Source: Pseudomonadota bacterium
GTDB lineage: Bacteria > Pseudomonadota > Gammaproteobacteria > Burkholderiales > Burkholderiaceae_B
DNA: 64,000 nt
Direction of reading: 5' to 3'
Assembly: GCA_023423975.1 (NCBI GenBank)
Contig: JAFAEO010000066.1
Location: forward strand, 62,001 to 126,000
Positions 33,872 through 43,080 of the stretch are shown in pieces. Below the pieces are notes generated by a model. It was not told the origin of the DNA. It made no database searches and worked only from the letters and a program-made list of their open reading frames with translations. The stretch's first letter is position 1, and every line of letters begins with the position of its first letter. Position numbers and translations under genes: made by a program.

Positions 33872-35973
33872 CAGAAGTTGACCGAATATCCTACAGTGAC
33901 AGTGCGACCACGACCCGCAAAATATCGCAGCGGATCAACCAGGCCACTTTGCGAATAATAGGTCAGGTATTTCTTGTTCAACAGGTTGGCTGCCGATACG
34001 CTGATCGTGCCTTTTGGTAGTTTATAGTCCAAAGACAAGTCAACCAGGGCATAGCCGGTGAAGTCCGAGTCTTTTTCGTCGAATTTCTGACTGAAAGCAT
34101 AATTGACTTGCAGGAAGGAGCTCAGTTTATCTGTCCATTTGGCAGACCAGCTTGCCACGATGCGGTTGGGCGCGACGTTCAATGCCCCCAGCTTGGCGTC
34201 CAGGCTGCCGTTATCATCGCTGTCATACTTGCCGTGCATATAGGAGTAGCCGATTTTTGCATAGTGCCGGTCATTGATGTGAACACCCAGGCCGGTCTCG
34301 ATGCCCTGGATGCGAGTCTTTTCCCGTGCCAACTGGAACTGACCGTCGACGGGGACGACCCGTGCGCCGTATTTTGAATTCGATTGGTAATAGCTCAGGT
34401 CAAAATCGAAACGGTCGTTTTTGTAGCGCAGACCCACCTCGTAGTTGTCTGTCAGTATGGGTTTGAGTGCCTGGAAGTTATCAATAGACTGTCCGGGCGT
34501 GTTGATCGAACGCAAGGCACGACCGACGTCGGGCATATCGAATCCTTGTGAGAAACTGCCAAACAAGGTTAGATTATCCGTCGGTTTATAGACAATACCC
34601 GTGCTGAACAGCCCTTCATTGAATTTGAGCTTTCCACCTTGCACGGACACGTTTTTGTAGGCAGCCAGGGTGCGATACGACTCCACATCAAGCTGGCCCA
34701 TTTCATAGCGATAACCGGCAGAGACAGTCAGGTTGTCCAGCAATTTGTACTCGGCCAGCACGAACGGTGCGTAGCTGGTGTATTTGGACTCTGGCACATA
34801 CGTGCGTCCGGTCAGATACAGGCCCTGGTCGCCTTTGTCGATCAGCGTGTCAAAGCCGCCGGTCAATTTCAGCTTGCCATCCAGTAAATCGTCTTTGGTC
34901 AAAGACAGTTTGGTTCCCCATTTATTGGCTTTGGAGCGGGACTGATCATACAGCGTGCCTACGGGCGCAATGCGTGCATCCTGGAATGTGCCGGAATTGG
35001 CTGCGCCAAAAAGCCCCTCGAAGCGCTGGTTGAACACCATGGCATTCAATTTGATCCCGGCATTGCCCAGGTTAAGGTTTTCGTAGCTCAGCGCTGTAGT
35101 CCACACCGTATTGCTCGGCGCTATCCCTTCTGGTGTCCCACGCTCCGAGGTGGACGGGATGCCGGCCTCGCGGTCGCCCTCGACACCGATATAATCCATG
35201 CGCCCCTTGATCCGATAATGGTTCATACTCAGTTGCAGCTTCTGGTCGTCATCGATCCAATAGCCCAGCTTGGCCAGAATGTTATAGGAGCGTGAGCTCA
35301 TCAGATCGCCCTGAGTGTTGTCGGCGGCAATCATATTGTTCCAGCCGTCCAGCGCCAGCCCTTGGCTTTCGTAACTGCCCGAGAGCAGATACTCAAAGTT
35401 TCCACTGCGGCCATTAATGCCATACGTGGTTTTGTATCCCATGCTCTCCGATTTCAATTGTGATGTAGGTGTGGTGGCCTGAATACCGAAATGCTGATTG
35501 ACCGTACCCGGCTCCGGGCTTTTGGTCACGATATTGATTACCCCGCCAGTGCCGCCGATGCCGTTGGATGCTGTCGCGCCGTTGATGACTTCAATATGAT
35601 CGACCATGGAGTAATCAATCGTATGCACTTCACGCCCGGTTGGGCGCAAGGGGTTCGACTGCGGTACGCCATCAATCATGATCAGCGGCGTTCTGCCACG
35701 CAAGGTCTCGCCACTGCCGTTCATTTTGTCCCTGCTAGGCGTATAGGCTGGCAGCAAATTGCTCAGGACATTTGATGAATTGGTTGAAATGGCCAATTGC
35801 TGCTGGATTTGCTCCGAATCAATAATGACGATCTTTTGCGGCGCATTTTCAGGGTCAATATCAGACCGGGAGGCGGTAGCAACAATGGGAGCTAGAACTT
35901 GAGGTACTTCCTGAGCCTTGACTGATGTCGTGGTACATACTGCTGTAATAGCTAATAGAATATTTTTATGCAT
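33871..35973 (-). CDS. TonB-dependent siderophore receptor
   Basis: 700 residues. Signal peptide MHKNILLAITAVCTTTSVKA, then a plug domain with NAPQKIVIIDSEQI, RGRTPLIMIDGVPQSNPLRP and NGIGGTGGVINIVTK, and a 22-strand barrel ending in the aromatic VTVGYSVNF. The TonB box is probably near QVLAPIVATAS. It heads the iron operon and has a Fur-like site in the promoter. The siderophore cannot be named. The architecture resembles FepA/IrgA-like catecholate receptors in the plug motif, without proof. Confidence 0.93.
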   Translation of the reverse strand: MHKNILLAITAVCTTTSVKAQEVPQVLAPIVATASRSDIDPENAPQKIVIIDSEQIQQQLAISTNSSNVLSNLLPAYTPSRDKMNGSGETLRGRTPLIMIDGVPQSNPLRPTGREVHTIDYSMVDHIEVINGATASNGIGGTGGVINIVTKSPEPGTVNQHFGIQATTPTSQLKSESMGYKTTYGINGRSGNFEYLLSGSYESQGLALDGWNNMIAADNTQGDLMSSRSYNILAKLGYWIDDDQKLQLSMNHYRIKGRMDYIGVEGDREAGIPSTSERGTPEGIAPSNTVWTTALSYENLNLGNAGIKLNAMVFNQRFEGLFGAANSGTFQDARIAPVGTLYDQSRSKANKWGTKLSLTKDDLLDGKLKLTGGFDTLIDKGDQGLYLTGRTYVPESKYTSYAPFVLAEYKLLDNLTVSAGYRYEMGQLDVESYRTLAAYKNVSVQGGKLKFNEGLFSTGIVYKPTDNLTLFGSFSQGFDMPDVGRALRSINTPGQSIDNFQALKPILTDNYEVGLRYKNDRFDFDLSYYQSNSKYGARVVPVDGQFQLAREKTRIQGIETGLGVHINDRHYAKIGYSYMHGKYDSDDNGSLDAKLGALNVAPNRIVASWSAKWTDKLSSFLQVNYAFSQKFDEKDSDFTGYALVDLSLDYKLPKGTISVSAANLLNKKYLTYYSQSGLVDPLRYFAGRGRTVTVGYSVNF

Positions 35974-36350
35974 CAGGAAGATCCGATCAAAGGTGGCGAA
36001 AAATTGAAATGAGAATTATTACACAGGTTTTTAAATTCTCCTGCCAACTTGCGGCAAACCAATTGAAATACAAGGATCGGCAGGCAATGGCTCAGTTTTT
36101 TGTAAACCCGTTTGCATTGTGCCCAGCGGCCGTGTTCAATGCTTATGCGTGCCCTCCCCCGGTTGGAGCGCCCAGGACAACGACTGCGCGGTGCAGACCC
36201 TGCATCAAGCGTTCACGCAAGACGTGAAGTACAACAGATATATACGTGACTGGTAAGACGGCACCACGTTAATGCGGTCGTAGCTGCATTAATACATCCA
36301 TCATAAAGGTAGCGGTTGACTGGTCCAGGACTGTGAGTTAATCACAGCCG
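35974..36350. other. Promoter region of the iron operon
   Basis: 377 bases between the receptor gene and the convergent-side EEP gene. No coding frame is convincing. It holds the Fur-like site at 36005-36023 and a small inverted repeat TTCACG-N5-CGTGAA near 36212. Confidence 0.6.
36005..36023. promoter_or_regulatory. Fur-box-like site
   Basis: TGAAATGAGAATTATTACA agrees with the 19-base Fur consensus at 12 positions. It lies 32 bases upstream of the receptor start codon, the expected place for iron repression. Confidence 0.6.
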
Positions 36351-37412
36351 TCATTGGGCCTCCTGGTGCCCTTCGGCAATTTTTTCGTCTGCCTGCGCCA
36401 TCTCTTCGGTATCGGCCGTTTCTACTTCATGCAAATCTTCCTGCGCAGGGCAGTACTGAAATTTTGCGTAGATGGGAAAATGATCGGACCCGATATCGGG
36501 TAGCTTGGCCATGTGCTTGATCTGGAATTCGGCGCTCTGAAAAATATGATCCAGCGGCCAGCGCAAAAAGCGGTAGTGGGCATGGAAGGTATTGAACATG
36601 CCGCGGCCGATGCGTGCGTCCAGTAATTCGCTCACTTTTTTGAACAGGCGGGTAGAGTAGGACCAGGCCACGTCATTCAAATCACCAAAGACCAGTGCCG
36701 TCTCATCCAGTTCCCGTATCTGTTTGCCTACCAGCAGCAGCTCTGCGTCCCTGGGTTTTGATGTTTCGCTTTCTGTCGGGCTCGGCGGTGTGGGATGCAG
36801 GCAGTAAATCCGGATTTTTTCACCGGAGCGCAATATCACCTGGCTGCGAATGGAGGGGATATCTTCTTCTACCCGATACAATACTTCGGTATTTTCCAAC
36901 GGCAGGCGCGAATACAGGTGCATGCCGTACAGGTTGTCCAGTGGGATGGCCACGCGGTGCGGGTAATCGTCTTCCAGGCTTGCCAATGCATTCTGCCACC
37001 AGGCATCAGATTCCAGCGTCAGCAGCAGATCAGGCTTGTACTGTCTGATCAGGGCAATCAGCGCATCGCTACGGCGGTTGGGTGTCAGAACATTGGAGGA
37101 GAGCAGCGAAATGGTTCGGTCGTCATCTGGCGCGTGGTTGCTCAGCACTTCAGGTTTTGCCAGGCGGGTATACGGAAAGATTTTATAGAGCTGGTAGAAG
37201 AGGGCGATCAGGTTTGCCGCAAGCAAAAAAAATACAGATCCAATGGAGGCGGGCGGGCTCAATACGGTGAAGGCCAGGCTTGCCAGACACAGAGCTGCGA
37301 TCTGTACTCTGGGAAAATCCAGGCTGCGGATGCTCCAGTGACTGCTGGGCATAAAAGCCAGTGCAGTTGCAAGTGCCGGCACCATCAGAATCAGAACGTA
37401 AAGAAATAACAC
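36351..37412 (-). CDS. Membrane-anchored endonuclease/exonuclease/phosphatase-family protein
   Basis: 353 residues. Three N-terminal hydrophobic segments (about 1-20, 35-52, 58-77) are followed by an EEP fold: LLSSNVLTPNRRSD, KPDLLLTLESDAWW (the metal Glu), YGMHLYSRLPL, LVFGDLNDVAWS and IGSDHFPIYAKF (catalytic Asp-His). The C-terminus is a Glu-rich tail (HEVETADTEEMAQADEKIAE). The EEP domain faces the periplasm in related proteins. Substrate may be nucleic acid or a phospholipid headgroup; it is not known. Confidence 0.85.
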   Translation of the reverse strand: MLFLYVLILMVPALATALAFMPSSHWSIRSLDFPRVQIAALCLASLAFTVLSPPASIGSVFFLLAANLIALFYQLYKIFPYTRLAKPEVLSNHAPDDDRTISLLSSNVLTPNRRSDALIALIRQYKPDLLLTLESDAWWQNALASLEDDYPHRVAIPLDNLYGMHLYSRLPLENTEVLYRVEEDIPSIRSQVILRSGEKIRIYCLHPTPPSPTESETSKPRDAELLLVGKQIRELDETALVFGDLNDVAWSYSTRLFKKVSELLDARIGRGMFNTFHAHYRFLRWPLDHIFQSAEFQIKHMAKLPDIGSDHFPIYAKFQYCPAQEDLHEVETADTEEMAQADEKIAEGHQEAQ

Positions 37413-37732
37413 TCACTATGCTCCGAGGGGTGTGATCCGCAATTATAGAGAATATTTATGTCACCCATCTGAACAGGGGCGTCATTGCAGGCGCTCAATA
37501 CTCAATAATTGTGAATTCAGCGTTGTTGCGGCGTTCATCCGGCGAATGTCCTGATGATGTTTGAATTTATAATACCATTGCTCAAGTATTTGTCTGACAA
37601 CCAATCGTATCGGTCAGTAGACAGCCAGCTATTTGCCAATCAAAAATGCTGTCTTCACCAAAAAGTGAACGGGGTGTTCAGGCCGGCAAGCCAGGCCCGA
37701 GGCGATTGCGCCTCAATTTTTCAGGATGCATC
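37413..37732. other. Intergenic region with a hairpin before the flavin reductase gene
   Basis: 320 bases without a coding frame. GAGGCG-ATTG-CGCCTC followed by AATTTTT at 37699-37721 is terminator-like and ends 12 bases before the ATG of the next gene. It could be a leader attenuator or simply the end of an earlier transcript. Confidence 0.5.
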
Positions 37733-38311
37733 ATGAATCAGTATATCGAGCCCGTTCCCTTGGAGAAATCCTACCGGTTGATCAATCACGGCCCCACGAT
37801 CCTGGTGTCTGCCGCTCGTGACGGCGTGCAGGACGTCATGGCGGCTGCATGGGCTTGCGGTCTTGATTTTTCGCCGCCCAAGCTGACGGTCGTGCTGGAT
37901 AAAACTACGCACACACGGATGCTTGTCGAGAATGCCGGGACATTTGTTGTACAGATACCGACGGTCGCGCAGGCGCAGATGACCCACTATGTTGGAAACC
38001 ATAGCCTGAATGATGAGCCCGGCAAGCTGGAGGCCGCCGGCACGAAGATATTTCACATGAACGGGTTTGATTTGCCCTTTGTCTCGGGATGCGCTGCATG
38101 GCTGGCCTGCAGGCGGATTCCGGAGCCACACAATGAGGCTCACTATGACCTGTTTATTGCCGAAATCATCGGTGCCTGGGCCGACAGCCGCGTTTTCCGG
38201 AATGGGCATTGGGAGTTTGCCAGCGCAGACCCTGCCTTGCGTACGCTGCACTATATCGCCGGCGGTCAGTTTTATGCAATCGGCGATGAAATTGTCGTGA
38301 GTGAGCGCTAG
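37733..38311 (+). CDS. Flavin reductase-like domain protein
   Basis: 192 residues with the FMN-binding split-barrel fold of the flavin reductase family: VPLEKSYRLINHGPTILVSA, MAAAWACGLDFSPPKLTVVL, TFVVQIPTVAQAQMTHYVG and a C-terminal GGQFYAIGDEIV. Members bind FMN and serve either as NAD(P)H:flavin reductases for monooxygenases or as small flavoproteins. ATG 37733 was chosen at the start of similarity; no strong Shine-Dalgarno is seen. An SDR gene follows after about 100 bases on the same strand. Confidence 0.85.
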   Translation: MNQYIEPVPLEKSYRLINHGPTILVSAARDGVQDVMAAAWACGLDFSPPKLTVVLDKTTHTRMLVENAGTFVVQIPTVAQAQMTHYVGNHSLNDEPGKLEAAGTKIFHMNGFDLPFVSGCAAWLACRRIPEPHNEAHYDLFIAEIIGAWADSRVFRNGHWEFASADPALRTLHYIAGGQFYAIGDEIVVSER

Positions 38312-38410
38312 TGCCGGCTGGACTGGACGGATAATTCACGCCGCGGCATGATGTGTTTCCTTGTCACAACGGGGTGGAGTAAACTCACCGAAAACAACCA
38401 GGAGCAATTA

Positions 38411-39115
38411 ATGACAGTTGAAAAAGTCGCAGTAATCACGGCAGGTGGCAGTGGTATGGGCGCGCACGCGGCGACCCGGCTGGCGCAAGACGGTTTTAAA
38501 GTGGCCATCCTATCATCGTCGGGCAAGGGCGAGGCGCTGGCAAAAGAACTGGGAGGGGTGGGCATCACGGGTTCGAATCAGTCCAACGATGATCTGGGCA
38601 AGCTGGTGGACCTGGCCGTGGCAACCTGGGGGCGAATCGATGTCCTGGTAAATAGCGCCGGGCACGGCCCACGCGGCCCGATCCTGGATATCAGCGATGA
38701 CGACTGGCATAAAGGCATGGACACATACCTGATGAATGTGGTTCGCGCCACTCGCCTGGTGTGTCCTGTCATGCAAAAACAGCAGAGTGGTTCAATTATC
38801 AATATTTCATCGGCCTGGGCGTTTGAGCCCGCGCCCATGTTCCCCACCTCAGCGGTATTTCGCGCGGCGCTGGCTTCCTATACCAAACTCTTTGTAGAAG
38901 CCTATTCGGCCGACAATATTCGCATGAACAATGTGCTCCCCGGCTGGATCGACAGTTTGCCCCTGGTGGACGAACGGCGCGACAGCGTGCCCATGAAGCG
39001 TTATGGGAAGGCTGATGAAATTGCATCGACCGTGGCGTTCCTGGCCTGCGAAGGAGCTGGTTACATTACAGGGCAGAATATTCGGGTCGATGGCGGTCTC
39101 ATGCGGCACGTATAG
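38411..39115 (+). CDS. Short-chain dehydrogenase/reductase
   Basis: 234 residues, classical SDR. Cofactor motif TAGGSGMGAHAA near the N-terminus (usual TGxxxGxG), NSAGHG at about 83-88 and the C-terminal NIRVDGGLMRHV are present. The catalytic region reads ISSAWAFEPAPMFPTSAVFRAAL, where the usual YxxxK is replaced by a stretch without the tyrosine (S-A-V-F-R-A-A), so catalysis may be altered. ATG 38411 has CAGGAG upstream. It is convergent with the FAD oxidoreductase gene. Confidence 0.85.
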   Translation: MTVEKVAVITAGGSGMGAHAATRLAQDGFKVAILSSSGKGEALAKELGGVGITGSNQSNDDLGKLVDLAVATWGRIDVLVNSAGHGPRGPILDISDDDWHKGMDTYLMNVVRATRLVCPVMQKQQSGSIINISSAWAFEPAPMFPTSAVFRAALASYTKLFVEAYSADNIRMNNVLPGWIDSLPLVDERRDSVPMKRYGKADEIASTVAFLACEGAGYITGQNIRVDGGLMRHV

Positions 39116-39208
39116 AGGGCTCCAGGTTCGAGCACGGGGGCAGGTGCCCGTGAGTACGTCAGACCCGGCAGGGCAGACCAGGGCATGGTCCGGTCCGTTT
39201 TGCCGCGG

Positions 39209-40387
39209 TCACAGGATGCCCTGTTCAGGATAGGGAGCATTTTGCTCAACTCGTTCATAGCCAAGGCGAGACAGGTCAATGGTCTGGAATCGGCCGTGCA
39301 CGATCAGCTCTGCAATGCCGCGACCGGCAGCAGGTGCGTGCATCATGCCATGCCCTGAAAAACCAGCTACGGTATAAAGGTTGGGCAGGCGCGCATTCCA
39401 TGCACCGATCACCGGGTTGCCGTCCAGTTCGTTTACTTCGTACAGCCCGGCCCAGCTGCGATGGCAACGGGCCGCCTCAAAGGCCGGAAAGCGGTGCGCG
39501 ACCGCCGGCCAGACCACGTTTTCGAAGTTATCGTGATCAACCTCAAAATTGTAGCCGCGTGGCACGTCCCCATCGACCAGTCCTCCGGAATAGCCCTGTC
39601 CTTCCGATCGGAAGGCTAGCCTGGCCGTGTCCTTGACATAGGGCAAATGGCCCACGTGGCTGCCGGGCGTGAAGTAATGCTCAAAGCGCCGCACCGGCGC
39701 TATCGGTAATGACATATTGAATAATCGGGCGACGTCGCCCGACCAGGCGCCGGTAGCATTGACAAACGATGTGGCGCGAATCACCTGCCCAGTGCTCAGG
39801 GTGACCGACTTTGCCTTGATTGCATCGTGATCGGCCGCGACAACCCGGTCGGCAATGTATTGCGCGCCAAGTTCAATGGCTTTGCGACGGAAGCCCCACA
39901 GTAGTCCATACGGGTCACACCAGCCATCATGGGGCGTGTGTACGCCTGCACCCAGATCGCCCACATACATGGCCGGGAATCGGTCTTTTAACTCTGCTGG
40001 CGATAGCAGGTCCAGTGTGCAACCCTGGGATTGCTGGAAGCGGGCGTTTCTCTCAAGGTTTGTGGCGTCTTCGGGCTGCACGACAAAAAGGTAGCCGCCC
40101 TCGACCCAGTCCACAGGTGCCGGATGTTGTGCGGTGGCCATGGTGCGCTCAAAGTTCCTGATGAAGTCGATGCTGTATAGCGACATGGCAATGTTCTCAA
40201 TGCCGGTGAACTGTACGCGACAACCGCCTGAAGAGCGCAAGGCCGAGGCCAGCTCGTAGCTGGAGTCCGGTTCAAGAACGCAAACTGATAGTTGCGGATC
40301 CAGATGCAAAAGATAGTATGCGGTAGCCGAGCCGATAATTCCGCCACCGATAATGGCAACGTCAAACAGGGGCTGGTGTGCAGGCAT
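39209..40387 (-). CDS. FAD-dependent oxidoreductase, DAO family
   Basis: 392 residues. N-terminal FAD-binding motif VAIIGGGIIGSATAYYLL and a C-terminal NLYTVAGFSGHGMMHAPAAG, as in sarcosine oxidase, D-amino-acid dehydrogenase and the SoxB relatives. The middle part (FVNATGAWSG and RRFEHYFTPG) is typical. It oxidises the C-N bond of an amino acid or N-methyl compound and feeds electrons to O2 or the quinone pool; the substrate is unknown. A GntR regulator gene follows upstream on the same strand after about 75 bases. Confidence 0.88.
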   Translation of the reverse strand: MPAHQPLFDVAIIGGGIIGSATAYYLLHLDPQLSVCVLEPDSSYELASALRSSGGCRVQFTGIENIAMSLYSIDFIRNFERTMATAQHPAPVDWVEGGYLFVVQPEDATNLERNARFQQSQGCTLDLLSPAELKDRFPAMYVGDLGAGVHTPHDGWCDPYGLLWGFRRKAIELGAQYIADRVVAADHDAIKAKSVTLSTGQVIRATSFVNATGAWSGDVARLFNMSLPIAPVRRFEHYFTPGSHVGHLPYVKDTARLAFRSEGQGYSGGLVDGDVPRGYNFEVDHDNFENVVWPAVAHRFPAFEAARCHRSWAGLYEVNELDGNPVIGAWNARLPNLYTVAGFSGHGMMHAPAAGRGIAELIVHGRFQTIDLSRLGYERVEQNAPYPEQGIL

Positions 40388-40464
40388 GGGAAAGGCTCAA
40401 TGAAAAGTAAGTGGGTGGCAAAAGTACAATTACGATGATTGTTTGGCAGTATTGCCAGGCTCTC

Positions 40465-41124
40465 TCAGCGCGCTTGTGGCCGGGCATTGTGCAGGGCTTC
40501 CTGGGTCTGGGTGATGTGGCGCTCAAGCAGCTTTCGTGCCCGTTCGGCGTTGCCGGCCCTGCAGGCCTCAAGCAGGGCGCGATGATCTTTTTGGGGCGAT
40601 TTTCTGCCAATCGCTGCCGATTGATGCGCCCGCAAATGGATGTCGACGCTTCTGACCAGGCTTTCAATCATCGACAAAAGCCGCGGCCTGCCGCAAGGTT
40701 TATATAAACACAAGTGAAATGCCAGATTGAGCTCGGACCATTCGCCAGGCATATCGCTGGCATCGTAGCGCGCAAGGATAGTCTCAGCCTTTCTGAGTAT
40801 GGCAGGCGACATATGCGGAATGGCCAGTACAAGCGCGCGTGATTCCAGTCCGATTCTGATATCCAGCGTTTCCAGCAGATCATCTATGGATCGAGAGGCC
40901 ACCACTGAACCCTGATGCGCAGTGTGCGCGACCAGCCCTTCAGCTTCCAGACGCTTGAGTGCTTCCCGTACGGGAATGCGGCTGACACCGAACTTGCGCG
41001 CCAGCGCCTCTTGCTTTAACTGCACCCCGATGCCCAGTGAACCGTCAAGGATCAGCGTACGAAGTTGGTCTGTAACGGTTTGTGCCGACAGGGTAGCGGG
41101 AGTTGTTGTTGCAAGGCTGGTCAT
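40465..41124 (-). CDS. GntR-family regulator, FCD subfamily
   Basis: 219 residues: winged helix (KQEALARKFGVSRIPVREAL, then LEAEGLVAHTAHQGSVVA) and an FCD ligand domain whose metal residues are seen in WSELNLAFHLCLY, KDHRALLEAC and LLERHITQTQ. Regulators of this type bind organic acids. The promoter region contains a long palindrome at 41271-41291 that fits a GntR operator. The likely targets are the FAD oxidoreductase operon downstream and perhaps the TRAP genes on the other side. Confidence 0.93.
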   Translation of the reverse strand: MTSLATTTPATLSAQTVTDQLRTLILDGSLGIGVQLKQEALARKFGVSRIPVREALKRLEAEGLVAHTAHQGSVVASRSIDDLLETLDIRIGLESRALVLAIPHMSPAILRKAETILARYDASDMPGEWSELNLAFHLCLYKPCGRPRLLSMIESLVRSVDIHLRAHQSAAIGRKSPQKDHRALLEACRAGNAERARKLLERHITQTQEALHNARPQAR

Positions 41125-41720
41125 TGGAGGTTCTTCAATTTATACGCGAGAGATACTGCCGGTCCATTTGTTTTGGGGACGGCTTGCCCCGCAATAGTGA
41201 GCACTTATAAACGATAAACGGGATGGTTGATAAATGCGGGGCAACCTGCGGGAAATCATTATATTGAATCCTAAATTGGATCCAATATTAGCATTTATTT
41301 TGAAATAGACACAGAAAAATTCGTGCCTTCCTGCAATAATTCAGGCACCGCCGACCATCACTTTTTGGGGCAGAGCAGATGGCGGCTCAGTTACGGTTTG
41401 AAGGGATCTGCTACTGGCCAGCCCGGTGTGCAAATATAGCTGGCAGGCATGGGGGTTTTCCTGGGTATATTGCAGTTGCAATCGTCTTGCTGTGCCGCCA
41501 GACTTGCGCTGTAACGCCCGCCAATAGCTGGTGATGCGCAAGGTAAGCTGGCGCCCATGGTCTACGTCGAAAGTTGGCAAATTACAAGCGTACTTACAGA
41601 TGTCTGAATGTTCTTGACAACACCGGATTCTGTGCGTATAAACTTCATTGCAGTCGCAGTTTGTAACATGTATGAAAAATGATAAACAATGATTAGATTA
41701 CAGGTACAAAGGAGACAATT
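41125..41720. other. Intergenic region between the GntR and TRAP genes
   Basis: 596 bases. It contains the operator palindrome at 41271-41291. A 79-codon minus-strand frame (41341-41580) starts with TTG, has no ribosome site and no recognisable protein pattern, so it was not called. The last 20 bases carry a strong AAAGGAGAC site for the TRAP receptor. Confidence 0.6.
41271..41291. promoter_or_regulatory. GntR operator palindrome
   Basis: A perfect 12-base palindrome ATTGGATCCAAT is flanked by CTAA and TTAG. Symmetrical sites of this kind are bound by FCD-type GntR regulators. It lies 147 bases upstream of the divergent gntR-like start, so autoregulation is likely. Confidence 0.65.
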
Positions 41721-42875
41721 ATGACAACTCGCATTACAAAAAAACGTCAGACAGCAACACCAAAATCATCACGTCGCAAGTTTCTGGGAGGAGCGGCAGC
41801 CGGCTCGGTCGCTGCGGTAGGGATGGGATTTCCAGCCATTGTCAGTGCACAGACACCGATCAAGTTTCGTTTTCAGAGTACCTGGCCAACTGTCGATATT
41901 TTCCACGAATATGCCAACGATTTTGCAAAAAAAGTAAATGACATGACCGGGGGTGAGCTCACTATTGAAGTGCTCCCCGCGGGGGCCGTAGTGCCCGCTT
42001 TTGCCTTGCTGGATGCCGTATCCAAAGGCACGCTGGATGGCGGACATGGTGTATTGGGTTACAGCTATGGCAAGCAGAACGCGCTGGCCCTTTTTTCGTC
42101 GGGACCGGCATTTGGCATGGACGCCAATATGCTGCTGGCTTGGCACAAATACGGTGGTGGCAAGGAACTGCTGGTTAAACTGTATGACTCCATCGGCGGC
42201 AACGTCGTGTCCTTTCTGAGCGGCCCCATGCCAACCCAGGCACTGGGCTGGTTCAAAAAACCTATCGCGAAGGCCGATGATCTTAAGGGTGTGAAATTTC
42301 GCACCAATGGTCTGGCCATTGATTTATTTACCGCCATGGGGGCAGCCGTGAATGCGTTGCCCGGCGGCGAAATCGTACCGGCGCTGGATCGCGGCCTGCT
42401 CGATGGCGCCGAGTTCAATAACGCATCTTCAGACCGCCTGCTTGGATTCCCGGATGTCTCGAAGGTCTGCATGTTGCAAAGCTTTCACCAATCTTCCGAG
42501 ACATTTGAAATTACCTTCAACAAAGACAAGTACAACAGCTTGCCCGAAAAAATGAAGGCGATTATTCAGAATGCGGTTGAAGCGGCTTCGGCCGATATGT
42601 CGTGGAAAGCCATTGACCGTTATTCCCAGGACTACATCAAGCTCAAAACAGAGGACAACGTCAAGTTCTACAAGACGCCAGACGCCATCCTGCAACAGCA
42701 ATTGACCACCTGGGACGACATCATCACCAAGAAAGCGGAAAACAATGCCCTGTTCAAGGAAATTGAACAGTCGCAACGCAAATTCGCCGAACGGGCGGTA
42801 GCCTGGGATATGGATACCAATAACAATCGTCGTATGGCCTACAACCATTATTTTGTGAAAAAGGCTGCGGGCTAG
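41721..42875 (+). CDS. TRAP transporter periplasmic receptor (DctP family)
   Basis: 384 residues with a Tat leader: the SRRKFLGG motif is at residues 17-24 and the leader ends in IVSAQ. The DctP fold is seen in FRFQSTWPTVDIFHEYAND, LPAGAVVPAFALLDAVSKG and LKGVKFRTNGLAID. This subgroup is related to the receptors that bind keto-acids or lactate-like monocarboxylates; a Ca2+ site is common there. It is followed by small and large TRAP permease genes. A hairpin at 42889-42913 lies in the 205-base gap before dctQ and may raise the level of receptor mRNA. Confidence 0.92.
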   Translation: MTTRITKKRQTATPKSSRRKFLGGAAAGSVAAVGMGFPAIVSAQTPIKFRFQSTWPTVDIFHEYANDFAKKVNDMTGGELTIEVLPAGAVVPAFALLDAVSKGTLDGGHGVLGYSYGKQNALALFSSGPAFGMDANMLLAWHKYGGGKELLVKLYDSIGGNVVSFLSGPMPTQALGWFKKPIAKADDLKGVKFRTNGLAIDLFTAMGAAVNALPGGEIVPALDRGLLDGAEFNNASSDRLLGFPDVSKVCMLQSFHQSSETFEITFNKDKYNSLPEKMKAIIQNAVEAASADMSWKAIDRYSQDYIKLKTEDNVKFYKTPDAILQQQLTTWDDIITKKAENNALFKEIEQSQRKFAERAVAWDMDTNNNRRMAYNHYFVKKAAG

Positions 42876-42888
42876 GTACCCGACAGAT

Positions 42889-42913
42889 GGCGCCGGCGGT
42901 ACGTGCCGGTGCC
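42889..42913 (+). other. Intercistronic hairpin between TRAP receptor and permease genes
   Basis: GGCGCCGGCG and GTGCCGGTGCC can pair over most of their length around GTAC. Placed 14 bases after the receptor stop with no T-tract; it is more likely an mRNA stabiliser or partial stop than a full terminator. Confidence 0.45.
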
Positions 42914-43080
42914 GGTTCCTGTCGCGTCGGCGTGCTGGACGATATAACCGGATGATCGTTGGATGTGCTTGCCGTACAGCGGATTCAGTGCGATTGTTGG
43001 GTGTGCGCCAGCCGCATCACGAATGACGAGCCGCATTCGGCGCAAGGGATTGTTTATTGCTCTGTCCCAGGAGTTTGTTA

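Noticed and set aside
41341..41580. 79-codon minus-strand open frame between the GntR and TRAP genes
   Set aside because: It starts with TTG, has no ribosome site and no domain pattern, and it lies in a promoter region.
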